Origin: Amoebidium appalachense
Lineage: Eukaryota > Ichthyosporea
DNA: 64,000 bases
Direction of reading: 5' to 3'
Assembly: GCA_963693365.1 (NCBI GenBank)
Contig: CAVNZM010000014.1
Span: forward strand, 496,001 to 560,000
The position numbers were made by a program, and so were the translations under genes. The notes beneath the pieces were generated by a model. The model saw only the letters and a list, made by a program, of their open reading frames with translations, did no database searches and had not been told where the DNA came from. Position 1 is the stretch's first letter. The number at the start of each line of letters is the position of its first letter. Of this stretch, positions 1-16,991 are shown piece after piece.

Positions 1-72
1 TGAAGGAAATTCAAAGAGGGTGCAAAGATTCGTATTGGGGGAGATGTGTGTAGATGTGTGCGTGTATGTGCC

Positions 73-134
<62 letters not shown>

Positions 135-192
135 TGTGAGTGTGTGTGTGTGTGTGTTTTGTGTGTGTGTGTGTGTGACACTGTTTGTGTGT

Positions 193-239
<47 letters not shown>

Positions 240-312
240 CGCGTTTTAACAGCGGTAAATTTCCGTATCTCATAATATATCCCTCTACACACACGCACAC
301 ACAAACGCGTGC

Positions 313-391
<79 letters not shown>

Positions 392-614
392 CACACACAC
401 ACACATACACACACACACCTCTGGGGTAGTTGAGGGCCAGTATGCCCCGCCTGCGCACCCTCCCTCCCACTTCACCCCTTCCCCTTCCCCTTCCCCCCCC
501 CCTTCCCCTCCCGGAGGTTTTATACTGGGGTGGGGCGTGTTGGTAGTTTTTCTGTTGAAGGCATGCACCACGCGTGCACGCATGCACACACATTATGTAT
601 AATTCACACACACA

Positions 615-645
<31 letters not shown>

Positions 646-1030
646 GCGCGCGCGCGCGCGCGCACACACACACGCACGCACACACACGCACGCACGCACG
701 CACGCACACACGCACACACACACACGCACAAGCACGCACACGCACACACACACACACACACACACGCTTACACACACACACACACACACATGTACACACA
801 CACACAGACACACACAGGCTCACAGGCACACGCACACGCGCAGTGTCGCACACACACGTACACAAGCACCTACACACGCACGCATGCACACACACATGTG
901 TACACACACACACACACACACACACGCATGCACCCACACACGCACGCACGCACGCACACACACACACAAACACACAGAAACACACAGAAACACACAGGCC
1001 TGCCGCAACCGCTCCATGCAAGCTTTTGAC
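1..1030. repeat. Microsatellite block (TG)n, (AC)n, (CG)n
   Basis: Near-continuous alternating purine-pyrimidine DNA. TG repeats occupy about 72-240, AC repeats about 324-418, and mixed AC/CGCA repeats about 604-1000, with CG-only stretches at about 230-243 and 631-662. The long reading frames crossing it read as alternating Thr-His or Val-Cys and are artefacts. Alternating CG/CA tracts of this type can adopt Z-DNA. The left half looks like a rough inverse of the right half (TG then AC), so a large hairpin is possible. Confidence 0.95.
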
Positions 1031-3128
1031 AACGGGAGAGATTGATTACATACATCAGTACATCAGTACAGATTCTATAGAGAGCATACGCCAAGCAGCG
1101 GCACCAGTCAGATCCTGAGCAGCACGTGAGAAACCTCCGAAACTCTCACAATAATTTCAAGGCATGTCTATCGTTTCTGTATCCCAAAGCCTTTTCAGGT
1201 TCCGAATCGTGTAAAACGGAACACAAGGCTCCCCTGTTTTCTTAAATATCACTGTCAGGTTCGAATTCATGATCACGTAAGACCTAACGAACGTGAGGCT
1301 TTTGTCATGAGTGTTCAAGAGGCGAGCTCCACAGCCTCTTCAAAGAGAAAATGGGCCAGTTTCACGTACATATTCACGTACATAATGGGCACCTTACGTG
1401 CGTGGGCACAACATGTATGTGTATATGTGTCATAAGTACATGGGACATGACGTCCACGGCCCACATGATGTGCGTGCCCCTACCCCGCACGGCGCACATG
1501 ATGTGCGTACAGTCTATTCGATCATGGGCACATGCATGATCAGTCAGGCATGCACATGATGCACATGTGTCCATGTACACATACTTTCTATTTTGTGATT
1601 TCATCTTTGTGTTAACATGAATATCAGGTAAGCAAAAACTTCTTATATGTACGGCACGGAAACATGGCATGCGCAAAGGTGAATGCCTATCAAAACCTGT
1701 AAGTGACACACTTCTTCGAGACTGTGCGTGTTGCGCGCGGTGCACGCGCTGCGCCCGTGTCAGCGGCCAGTGTGCGGCTGTATACAACAGATCTACAAGA
1801 TCAAAGTTTTGAAGATTCTCTGGCAAATCTCTCAATGATTGGCCCAGGAGATCTAGATCTAGATCCTCTGCTCTGACGTCAGACTCATGATCAGCTCCTG
1901 CCTGTCCGTGCCTGAGCGGCGGAGCTCCGAGCGCGTCCGTGCACGTGGGACCGTCACGGAGTACTACACTGAGTAGCCTACGCGCTTGCGTGCCCCGGGT
2001 GCGCGTGTGGATGTATACATGTACGTGGCGACTCAGGCTGACTCAGGCCTAGGCCTATTTGTAAAATTTTAGGCCTGTGCCGTTTGGCGGGTATGCATGC
2101 ATGGGTGACTGCTTGGGCAGAGTCAGCTGCTATGTCACTGAAGTTGCATGAAGACTAACCTGTTTGTGTGTATGTGTTTGTGCACATGTATGCGTGGTGC
2201 GTGCAAGTGTACATGACGTGCGCGTGCTTGTGATGTGTATGTGAACGTTCATGCGTTATGCCACTGTCACTAGTACTGTGTGACTGTTTACAGGTGTTTG
2301 TGCGTGTACGTGTGCGTGCCAAAGGCTTCAGACCCGTAAGGCCTGCCCCCGCCAGGGGGCACGCAGAACCAAGAATTGGCTAGTAGATCATGTGGAGGGG
2401 TTTGCGCCAGTTGAGCGTTGGAATGTGTCGGATTACGTGATTCGGTAACAGTTGTCTCACTGCTGGTTCAAACGATTGGGTGCCTATTTGCTTCTGTCCT
2501 TTCAAGCCAGCTGTTATGAGAGACTCATTGTGAGTGATGGCGTATGAACAGAACAAGAAAATGGGTGTTAAGACACTGAAAATAACTATTACATGCTCTT
2601 TTTCGGTCTTCTTGCTTGGTGCTAAAAAAATTACACTGGTAATGGTGAACCGTGGGCCCGTGATCCGGGGCAAAAATTTCAATCGTGATTACACATCAAC
2701 GATTGGCTCTAGGGCAGGCATCCGGTTCTGTTCATTACAAGATTTTCGAGCCCTGACTCCAGGGCGAGACTACCATTTTAGGCAACAGAGTTTTTTTTTC
2801 CCCGCTCAGTTTTGGGATGGTCGTTTTGCACAATCGTAGGCGGACAGAGCAGAAGGTGGTGGTCGCACTAGCTAGATGAGCTAGTTGATTTCAAGTAAAT
2901 TAAAGCGTAGAAAGACAAGAGAAAACTAATTTTAGTGGAAGGCCGTTTAGTTGCCGATCGGGGTTTCTTGTTTTTTCTTTTTTCTTTCCCCCCCCATTTT
3001 GAGCAGTTGTGACCTGTGTTGCGACAACTCCGTCGCATAGGTGAATAGGACTAACTTTTTACTGGCTTTACTGTCAAACTTTCATTCCTAGAAAGTTATT
3101 ATCGACGCTTCCTTACTTTAATCTCACC
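1031..3128. other. Unassigned DNA upstream of the TOLLIP-like gene
   Basis: No reading frame in this stretch resembles a known protein. The 101-codon frame at 2534-2839 has no recognisable domain. The last 130 bases are AT-richer and presumably hold the promoter and 5' leader of the gene starting at 3129, but I see no clear TATA box. Confidence 0.5.
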
Positions 3129-9031
<5,903 letters not shown>

Positions 9032-9426
9032 ACGTGTACGTGTGTGTGTACGTGTGGGTGGGTGGGTGGGTGGGTGGGTGGGTGGGTGGGGGTGGGGGGG
9101 GAGGTGGGGGGGGGGGGGGGGGGGGGGGTTGCCTGGAGTGGGTTTAGGGGGGGTCGATGTGGCAAGGGAGGCGGGAGTGGAGAAAGGAGAAGGAAGGTCC
9201 ACGGTTTATGGCGATGTGTGTACGACATGAAATAGGGTTACGCAAGGCATATAGACCGGTCTGTGGTGTGGGAATTGTGTTCTGTAATACATGCCCTGGG
9301 TACTCAATCGGGGATTCTAAAACGGAGCAGTATTTTACCTGTGCGTTTTTTTATTTTTCTCTCTCGTTCGAAATACTAACGAAGAAGAGAGTACGTGGCT
9401 TCCCCTAGTTTTTCTCTTCGAATTTT

Positions 9427-9575
9427 TTTATGGGGGTTCTTTTCGTTTTTGGAGGAGGGGGATTCTATTCTTCGTAGGGTTAAAAAGATTTCTTATGGCC
9501 AGTATTTTTCCTGACAATGTGCCTTAGTATAATTATCCTGTGCCACGTTCAAAGCCTTTTCACACCCGCCTAGAT
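9427..9575 (+). repeat. Dispersed repeat, copy 1
   Basis: This segment resembles 27655-27790. Both start with a run of G and a TTCTTTTCG motif, share GGAGGGGGAT, and later share a GTGCCA...AGCCTTTT ending. No coding capacity is visible. The nature is unknown; a short non-autonomous transposable element is possible. Confidence 0.6.
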
Positions 9576-10409
9576 TTGGGTGGAGTATACACATTAAGCC
9601 CGTGCTATGCATACATAACAGGTCATTGTATTTAATTACTTGGGTGCTACTGTGTGCACGAGCTAAGGTCTGTCTTTTGGGGCGAACCCTTTATGTTATC
9701 TCCCCAAATCATCTCGATTTTAGAAAAAAAAAAATATGTGTGTCGACCAACCATGTAATGGAAACACAAGGACCCACTCACGGTGCACACAGACGCACGA
9801 TGCTAAAACATTGCCACTCTTGCACACACACTCAGTCTGTCATGCACATTGCACGCAATGCATGCACTTGGGCATACGGTGTTTGTGTGCATCATAGTAG
9901 TAGTGCCCACCCCCATCCACCTGGTAACAGCCATAGCTGGACATAGCACACGCGCACACAAACTACAATTGGGTGACCAGGTCTGCCTGGCAGGGAAAAT
10001 AGGGGAGGGTATATATACGTACCCCCCCCACCCTCCCCCCTCCCCCCCCCCCTCCCCCCCCTCCCCCCCTCCCCCCCCCCCCCCCCGCCGCGGCCCCATC
10101 GATCGATATCCTCCCTCGATCCTCAACGGCGCGCCCAGTCACCCACCAAGTGCACTCAACCACCATCCACAGGCATTGCTCCTGCTTTCTTGAATGGTGG
10201 GGGGGCTTGAAGTTCCCCTCCCCACCTCTCCCCCGTGCACCCTGCTACCCACACACGTATATGCACGCACACACCTGTCAGTTAGTCATGCACACATGTA
10301 CACTCACAAATACACACACACACACATTCACACAAACACATGCATGCACACAGTGTGACCGAGCTAAACACAACAAAGTACACACACGTGCACAAACACA
10401 AACACCCAC

Positions 10410-10412
10410 ATA

Positions 10413-10470
<58 letters not shown>

Positions 10471-10535
10471 TGCACACACACACATGTGTGATATGTGTGT
10501 CTTTTTATTCTTTGTGTGCGTGTATAATATTTTTG

Positions 10536-10587
<52 letters not shown>

Positions 10588-10610
10588 TGTGTGTGTGCGT
10601 GTGTGCGTGT

Positions 10611-10643
<33 letters not shown>

Positions 10644-10670
10644 CGTGTGCGCGCGTGTGTGTCGCGCGCG

Positions 10671-10717
<47 letters not shown>
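10410..10717. repeat. Opposed (AC)n and (GT)n arrays
   Basis: An AC array at about 10416-10467 is followed after about 70 bases by GT/GC arrays at about 10538-10717. The two arms are complementary, so one strand could fold into a long imperfect hairpin. The CG-rich part (10600-10672) is Z-DNA-prone. Confidence 0.9.
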
Positions 10718-10718
<1 letters not shown>

Positions 10719-10881
10719 GTTTCCGGAGGCAATGGCAAACAGGGATGGGGTGAAGGTGTGTGGGTGGGTGGGTGGGGGGAGATGGAAGGGGGAGGGGGGA
10801 GTGGTTGACCGGGAGAACGACATTCTGAAGCGCTTCCGTAGACACAGACTTGTTTTTTTTTTTTTTTTTTGTTGTCGTTGT

Positions 10882-10935
10882 TTTTATTCAGCTTACTGTA
10901 CATGTTCACATCTTTTTTCCCCTTTGCCATTTATT
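10882..10935 (-). terminator. Candidate poly(A) signals of the p62-like gene
   Basis: Read on the minus strand, AATAAA occurs at about 10887-10882 and again at 10935-10930, roughly 375-430 bases past the p62-like stop codon. Either could direct cleavage. No transcript evidence is available. Confidence 0.45.
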
Positions 10936-11309
10936 TATAACCATACAAGCAATGTAGATTTTGGTGTTGCACTGAGGCACACCATCACGCTGCACTATAT
11001 GAAACTACTGATGATAAACCAATCCACTCACACAACCTACACAGACAGATTGCGACCAGAATTGTACTACTAATATCAAAAGGACATCAACACAAAAACA
11101 CAGAGTACCTAACTCTGACAAGCTACCACTACCCTAGACTAATCAAACATCGGCTATCACCAGCTACAACCACGATAGATAGTAGCCTTTTTCTACACCC
11201 AAACACGGCGTTGCGCCAAAACACAAACCTGCAACTAAATACTTGCTCGTTTCCAATTGCAAGATATCATGCACACAGTACTACCCTGTCCATAGCAAAC
11301 TCCATGCAG

Positions 11310-12530
11310 CTATCCATAAATCTCGAGCAGTGCAGGCACGATAGCATCCATATCGCCCCCATGGCGGTAGATTGCCCTCCGATTGGCCCGGCTGTCACCA
11401 AACCCCATGGCATGCAGCGCACTGTCCATATCGGACACAACAACAGCAGGCAGACGAGCCCAGGGAGGAATGAAGGAGGGAACCTCCTCCTCGTTGCTGG
11501 TGCTCGAAGATGCACCCTGCTCGTTCACCCTCTCCTTCCCCTTGCCGTTATCAGTGGTGGCGTTTTCAGTTTTGTTGTCCGTGTTGGTGTTATCTTCGGT
11601 CGGGTTAGCAGGGCAGCCGCGACGACGGGGGCAGTGAGAAGGGCGCCGGCCACCCCTCATAGGGCACCCACCCATACCGGCACCACGGAGAAGGAAGTGA
11701 AGAGGATGCATGGAGCCGGGGTGACCGCGGGCCCAGGGAGGGAACATCATGAAGGCCGGCATGCCAGGGGGCAGAGGCTGGCGGATCTTAATGAGCACGT
11801 GGGTGGGGTCGTGGGTGTTTGCCTCCTCGCACATGCTGCACAGGTCATAGTCGAAACACTCGCTGCACTTGTAGCGTGGCCCTGTAATGGGGCTGGCACC
11901 GCACCCGTCACATGTGATGTGCACGTGCACGCTGTGTGTCTCATCACCACTGGTAGCCGTGTTGTTGTCTTCAGCCTTGGGTGCATTCTCCTCCGACGTG
12001 GTGGTGGTGGCTGGCCCCTGTGCTGTGTTTTCTTCGCTAGGGCCGGCACCGGCAGGACCCTCGCACGAAATGATGTCGGCGGCTACGGGGGTGGGCTCAG
12101 GCTCGGTCCTTGGCTCCTCAGGAACGGCGGCAGGCGGCTGCATGCGGAAGAGAGTGCACTTGAACACCTTTGGGGGAGCAGCCGGGGCCTCCGTTTCTTC
12201 GGTGGTGGGGGCAGGGGGGGCAGGAGGAGCGGAAACTTCGGCAGGAGCAGGGGTGGAAACAGGGACAGGGGTCAGAAGACGAGCGGTGGGCTTGCTGCGT
12301 GCAGGGAGAACGTGGATGCGCAGGCCGGAAGGGGAGGCGGCAAGTGCATCCAGGAAATCAGACTCGGAGGTAAGGGTCACTTGGTCTCCATCCGTGTCCG
12401 TGTACTTGAGCGTGTAGCCCTCCTCCCCACGAAGCTCCCCGGCCTTGTCAAGGATGTTGGCCCAGTCGGCCTCGCCGCTGCGCAGGCGGTAGATGTCGCC
12501 GTTGTAGACAATCTTGATAGCGGGCGCCAT
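11310..12530 (-). CDS. SQSTM1: p62/sequestosome-1-like PB1-ZZ-UBA autophagy receptor
   Basis: Single exon, 406 residues from the ATG at 12530; an in-frame upstream Met would add 27 unlikely residues that overlap the promoter. PB1 spans about 3-76, with a basic strand (IKIVYNG) and an acidic OPCA patch (YTDTDGDQVTL then SDF), so it can probably polymerise head to tail. The ZZ zinc finger spans about 202-248, with CDGC, CSEC and CSMC pairs then two His. A Pro/Ala/Glu-rich linker follows PB1. A UBA domain ends the protein (about 365-405, HAMGFGD signature). Just before UBA, WARL (357-360) preceded by Glu-Glu-Glu is a candidate LIR motif for ATG8. No four-tryptophan NBR1 domain is seen, which favours p62 over NBR1. 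Known family role: gathers ubiquitinated cargo for selective autophagy and links to TORC1 signalling. It converges on the TOLLIP-like gene. Confidence 0.93.
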   Translation of the reverse strand: MAPAIKIVYNGDIYRLRSGEADWANILDKAGELRGEEGYTLKYTDTDGDQVTLTSESDFLDALAASPSGLRIHVLPARSKPTARLLTPVPVSTPAPAEVSAPPAPPAPTTEETEAPAAPPKVFKCTLFRMQPPAAVPEEPRTEPEPTPVAADIISCEGPAGAGPSEENTAQGPATTTTSEENAPKAEDNNTATSGDETHSVHVHITCDGCGASPITGPRYKCSECFDYDLCSMCEEANTHDPTHVLIKIRQPLPPGMPAFMMFPPWARGHPGSMHPLHFLLRGAGMGGCPMRGGRRPSHCPRRRGCPANPTEDNTNTDNKTENATTDNGKGKERVNEQGASSSTSNEEEVPSFIPPWARLPAVVVSDMDSALHAMGFGDSRANRRAIYRHGGDMDAIVPALLEIYG

Positions 12531-12611
12531 ATTGCTGTTTTGAGAGGGTTTGTGGTTTTGATGTTTGCAGGTTGAAACTTGAGAGAACTGATAATAGGAT
12601 GGGTTGCGCAT

Positions 12612-12675
12612 CGGATCTTATACTTTTTGGGTCTTGGACGAACCAATCAAACTGTGTACGTGTAAACCAATCAAA
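12612..12675 (-). promoter_or_regulatory. CCAAT/TATA promoter of the p62-like gene
   Basis: On the minus strand a TATA-like AAGTATAAGA lies at 12625-12616, about 90 bases before the ATG. Two CCAAT-box cores (plus-strand ACCAATCA) lie just upstream at about 12642 and 12667. Spacing and order fit a standard RNA polymerase II promoter. Confidence 0.65.
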
Positions 12676-12799
12676 ATTGCTTTGCATCTGGAAAGTATGT
12701 AGCCAAATCGGATCTGTCCAAGATTGCTGTCGTCAGCGGAAACAGTACACCCGTCAAAACCCGCTCTCAGCGTCTCATAAACACAACAAATCATAAGTA

Positions 12800-13062
12800 T
12801 TTTCATAGTATAGTTTGTTTTATACTACATTTGCGTCAATAATGATGGATTACATAGTATACTTGCTGGCTTTGCAAGGTGGAAAAACATCGTTCATCCC
12901 GTTCCTGGTCCTTCGGGAATTCACATTCTTAGCCTGCTGTGATTGGCTGTCAAACATTCGAAAATGGTCTGCACTGATTGGTGTACTCTGCACCCATTGG
13001 AATGTTGCTTTTTCGCGAACAGTGACGTCATCAAATTGACCTTCCTCCCGGATCTTGAATAG
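12800..13062. promoter_or_regulatory. Promoter-like segment next to the retroelement
   Basis: Three ATTGG (inverted CCAAT) cores occur at about 12941, 12978 and 12997, with a perfect CRE palindrome TGACGTCA at 13023-13030. No adjacent host reading frame is obvious, because the retroelement begins 33 bases past the CRE. It may be an upstream regulatory region whose gene was displaced, or a distal part of the p62-like promoter. Confidence 0.4.
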
Positions 13063-13338
13063 TGTACGTTTCATATCCACAGCAGATGAAAGATGTTTCA
13101 CGGATCACTTCGGGCGCAGGCAGCCGGGCGGCCCATGACGTCACGGGCCGCGGCGCCAGGCGCAGCCGCAGCGGCGGCTGACATCGGTCTGGCGCAGCGC
13201 CTGACGTCAGGCGCCACCAGCGCCGGTATTTCCGGCGCAGCACACTGCAGATGCAGGCCACCTTCGTTTTCGCCGTGTGCTGCACGTACGGTTTTTGTTA
13301 GCACGATTGCGTTTTCGGTGGCTAGCACACGGCGGCTC
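13063..13338 (+). repeat. Split direct repeat A1 of the retroelement
   Basis: Matches 18261-18536 over 276 bp; only the CATATCCAC/CATATGCGC stretch differs. It ends four bases before the Gag-like ATG. It contains two CRE octamers (13136-13143 and 13202-13209); the second sits inside an 18-bp perfect palindrome at 13197-13214. It probably contains the promoter. Confidence 0.95.
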
Positions 13339-13342
13339 AAGT

Positions 13343-13415
13343 ATGGAAGTAGACCCAACAGACAATGGCCCTGCAGCACAGGCAGGGCAGGAGGCGCGCC
13401 CTCCTGTGCAGGACG

Positions 13416-13496
<81 letters not shown>

Positions 13497-14557
13497 TTGC
13501 CCTGACCCCTGAGCTGGCAGCGACCATTCGCATGTTTGCTTCTGAGGTGGCCAACGCGACCCGTCAGGCCCTGCAGGCCAGCCCGGCCCCCCCTTCCCAG
13601 CAAGATCTTCTCCTGCGCGCCTTCCCCCACCTCGTCAACCTTGGCGGGGGCGGAACCGGTAGGAACCCCCCTGTCACGGGGCCCCCTGCCGCTGCGGCGG
13701 GGGCCGTGGATGCTGTAGAGCAACCCCCCGGCAACGCCAACAAGCGCCCCCGTGAGGAGGACCCTCAGGGCGGCGACATGCACCAGCTGCCTCCGCCGCC
13801 CAATGCCCTGCAACTGGCCGTTTGGGGGGCCAGCCAGCGCAGCCAGTCGAACCCACCCTGCCCCCACCTGTCCCCGGAGGTCCGGGGGGCTGCCATCTTC
13901 GAGCCTATGCAGCATTTCGCTTTACTCGACCTGCTGCCGCCCACGGGCTCTTCTGTCCACACGCAGCGCCAGCCGGTTTCCCTGCCTGGCCTGCCTGCTG
14001 GCACGGTTGTGCTGCAGACGCCTGGCACCCAGCGCCAGCCCGCCCTGTGCCCGGACCTGCAGACCTACCTGCGCTGCATCTTGCAGCTGCTACGCCTACG
14101 CATCAACGCCGACGCCCCCGTCACGGCCCTGCTGGCCCACGCCGAGTTTGTGGCCACTGAGTTGGCACCCGAGTACCAGTGGGCTGCCATCATGCGCTGG
14201 GAGGATGCACACCGCCGGTCGTGCGCTGCCTCTGGCCGCCCACTCGACGCACCCGACGCTGTGCAGCTGGCCGTGTCCCTGTCTGGTGCCCGCCTGCACC
14301 AGGCACCCACCGCTCCCCGCACACCCCGGCAGCCTGCCTCTGGGGGGGCCACAGCCAGCCCTCGCGCCAGCCCGGCCCCTGCTGCGGATGAGATATGCCG
14401 GGGCTTCAACACGGCCAAGGGCTGCACCAGGAAGAGACCCAACCCTTGCCGCTACAAGCACGCCTGCCTGAAGTGCGGCTCAGCGGCGCACGGCGCACAC
14501 GCCTGCCCTCCCAACCCAGCCAACGGGGCGGGGGAAGGGGGGGCCAACCCGGCTTAG
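13343..14557 (+). CDS. Gag-like protein of the Ngaro/PAT-type element
   Basis: 404 residues from the first ATG after repeat A1. Residues 26-50 are an uninterrupted run of 25 Gln encoded by 25 pure CAG codons (13418-13492), then a Pro/Ala-rich region. The C-terminus carries a cysteine-histidine array: a CCCH-like part (C-RGFN-C-C-YKH) followed by a CCHC-like knuckle (CLKCGSAAHGAHAC), as in nucleic-acid-binding Gag proteins of DIRS-group elements. It overlaps the next frame, which lies in the -1 frame. Expected role: packaging of element RNA. The pure CAG run is length-unstable, so its copy number is likely to vary. Confidence 0.85.
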
Positions 14558-16276
14558 GGGGCCCAGCCCCCTTTCGGGCAGGGGCTGACGTCCGCGCTGG
14601 GCCTGCCCTCTCCGTTGCCCTGCGGGGGCCATGGTCGCCCCCCCCAGCGGCACCACCACAGACCGTATCTGTCCCCAACTTCCGCCGTTTGTTTGAGTTG
14701 TTTCCGCACCCCGACAGCGCGTTTCAGCAGGCTCTGCTCCGCGACTTAGAGCTGGGCTTCTCGGTCGGTTACTTCGGCGAGCGGGTCACCCGGGTGGGCC
14801 GAAACCACCCGTCCGCGCTGGCGGCCCGTGAGCAGCTTGCAGCCGACATTGCGAAGGAAGTGGCATGCGGCCACATCCTGGGCCCCTTCACCCGCGACGA
14901 GATGGTGGCCCTTTATCCTTATTTTGTATCCTCGCCCCTCGGGGCAGTTCCCAAAAAGGGCGGCACGGGCGTCCGCCGCATCCACGACCTTTCCTTCCCG
15001 CGTGGCTCCAGTATCAACGATGGGGTCGATTACCCGGATCAGCTGGAGTACATCACCATCCGCACGGTGATGCAAACAGTAGCTCGGCTCGGCCAGGGCT
15101 GCTTCCTCGGGGCATACGACGTGAAGGGTGCCTTTCGTCACGGCCCGGTGCACCCAGACGACCAGCCACTGCTGTCGTTCCAGCTGCTAGGCGCGTTCTA
15201 TGTGGAGACCCGCCTACCGTTTGGCTTGCGGTCCAGCCCAGCGTTCTGGGAACGCATAGCTCAGGCCCTGCAGCACTTCGCCCACGCCCTCAACGCCACA
15301 GAGACACAGCATTTTGTGGACGACTTCTTTTTCGGCGGCCGTACGCTGCAAGAGTGCGCCTTCAACATGCTGGTGTTTCGGTGGGTGTGCTCGAAGGTGG
15401 GTGTTACGCTTGCCGACGACAAAGTGCAGCTGCCCTCACACACGCTCATCTACTCTGGGCTCGAGTGGGACACTCTGCGCATGGAGGCCCGCTTACCTGC
15501 CGTCAAGCTGACCGAGCTCCGGGCCCTGCTAGCCGATTGGCGGAGTCGCACCAAGGCCACTGTTCGAGACCTACGGTCCCTGTGCGGCAAGCTCATGTGG
15601 TGTGCTCAGGTTGTGGCGCTGGGGCGTGCCCGTGCCTTTCTTCAACGCTTGCTTCATCTGCTGGCGGAGGCTGAGAGGGCCGGCCTAGGGCCCCACCACC
15701 ACATCCGTGTCTGCGCCGACGCACGAGCCGACGTTGTGCTGTGGTCGGAGTTCCTCCCCGAGTGGAACGGCATACGTGTGCTTACCCCCCCCCGTGCATC
15801 ACATGTTCACCACAGATGCGGCCGGCAGCATAGGATGCGGTGGCTACTGGGGTCAAGCGTGGTTTCACCTAGCATGGACGGACCATTGGCGCACGGTCAT
15901 TGCTGGCGGAGATGTGTGGGCTTCCGTGCTGTTTGAGCTGGCTGGCATTGCCGTGGCCCTGGCCTGTTGGGGTCCCAGCTGTCGCAACAGCCACATACGC
16001 GTGCTCACCGATAACGACGGTGCAGTATCTACGATCGCGTCCCGTCACTCCCCCGTCCCTGCCATTGCCCGGGTGCTGCGTCTCATCACGCTGATGGAAA
16101 TGCGCTACACGGTGCTGGTCTCGGCCAAGCACATCCCTGGCGTGGAAAACTCGATTGCGGATGCCATCTCACGAGCACAGTGGGCCACTTTCGACCGGCT
16201 GCACCCGTGGCACGCACCAGTCCCAACACCCGTGCCTGAGTGGCTAGCGGGGTGGTTTGCTGCCCCTCTCTCGTGA
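14395..16276 (+). pseudogene. Reverse transcriptase-RNase H of the element, one-base frameshift
   Basis: The frame opens at ATG 14395, inside the end of the Gag-like frame, and could instead be reached by -1 frameshifting. RT motifs are in order: RRIHDLSFP, LGAYDVKGAF, LPFGLRSSP and the catalytic FVDD (about 15314-15325). The frame is lost at a run of nine C (15785-15793). With eight C it would continue directly into RNase H, where TTDAAG supplies the first catalytic Asp, then HIPGVENSIADAISR, to the TGA at 16276. So this is a single-base insertion in a homopolymer, either real decay or a sequencing slip. Role: copies the element RNA to DNA and degrades the RNA. The remaining sequence looks well preserved. 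Confidence 0.9.
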
Positions 16277-16916
16277 TGGGGCTGGGCCGAGCCCCCTCCC
16301 CTGTTCCTTTGCCTTCGTATTGGGCTTGGCGTGTGGGCTGTGGGGGGCACCGACACCCCCCCTTCCCCCCTTCCCACTTTGTATATCGCACGAGTCATGT
16401 TCTGCAGTGGCGGCCGGGGCCGGCACCCCCCCACTACACGAAGTCGCTCGGATTCCCTCACTCACCCGGTGGAGTGTTTGGGACAATACATTACGGTCTT
16501 ACGGTGTACACACGGTGTGCCTCTTTGTTCCGTGCTGGCCCGCAGTGCCCACTGCTTGTGGCGTGTCCTGCCCCCCCCCCCCCCCCCCCCCCCCCTCCCT
16601 TCCATCCCCCAACCCCCCCAACCCCACCCTGCCACCCCTCCACCCGCCCCTTCGATCGTGCATGCTTAACCTCGGTGTTACACACACATGCTCATACACA
16701 CCCACACACTAGCGCACACACACGCACGCCTACACCGCGGCTTGTGCGCGCATACCCCCCCCTCCCCCTTCCCCCGCCCTCCCTGCCAGCGCTGCATGCA
16801 TCCTCTGCCCTTTAGCTACGCCCCCCCCCCCCCCCCCCCCCCCCCCAACACTCCCCCCCCCTTGTTTGCCTGCCTGTGCACCCGCTTGCCTGCCGCCCAC
16901 CCCGCTCGTTGCCTTT

Positions 16917-16949
<33 letters not shown>

Positions 16950-16991
16950 TGGGACTCTAGGCATGATGCTCACACAGCTCTGTCCCTGCAG
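16277..16991 (+). other. Spacer between RNase H and recombinase
   Basis: No open frame resembling a methyltransferase or other DIRS protein. It holds poly-C runs (about 16570-16594, 16820-16846, 16919-16949) and a short AC repeat near 16690. It ends in a good splice acceptor (CTGTCCCTGCAG, to 16991), so it may be an intron through which the recombinase frame is joined to an upstream start. Confidence 0.5.

Larger units (their letters stand above)
9032..11309. other. Spacer between TOLLIP-like and p62-like genes
   Basis: The two genes converge here. Contents are a GGGT/poly-G tract (9056-9128), a dispersed repeat (listed separately), a C-rich tract (10020-10086) and a large AC/GT block (10410-10717). 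For the minus-strand p62-like gene, AATAAA candidates (TTTATT on the plus strand) lie at about 10882 and 10930. No further gene is recognised. Confidence 0.6.

Noticed and set aside
11-1118. Many 60-190-codon frames on both strands
   Set aside because: They are translations of TG, AC and CG arrays ([15 protein letters not shown]) and overlap each other in several frames.
9056-9090. GGGT repeats as telomeric sequence
   Set aside because: The tract is short, internal and of the wrong unit for a canonical telomere (no TTAGGG), and coding genes flank it.
11211-12575. A 454-codon plus-strand frame
   Set aside because: It is the antisense shadow of the p62-like gene, whose PB1, ZZ and UBA domains are on the minus strand.
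13098-13554. Poly-Cys/poly-Ala/poly-Leu frames across the CAG array
   Set aside because: They are alternative frames of the polyglutamine-coding CAG run in the Gag-like gene.
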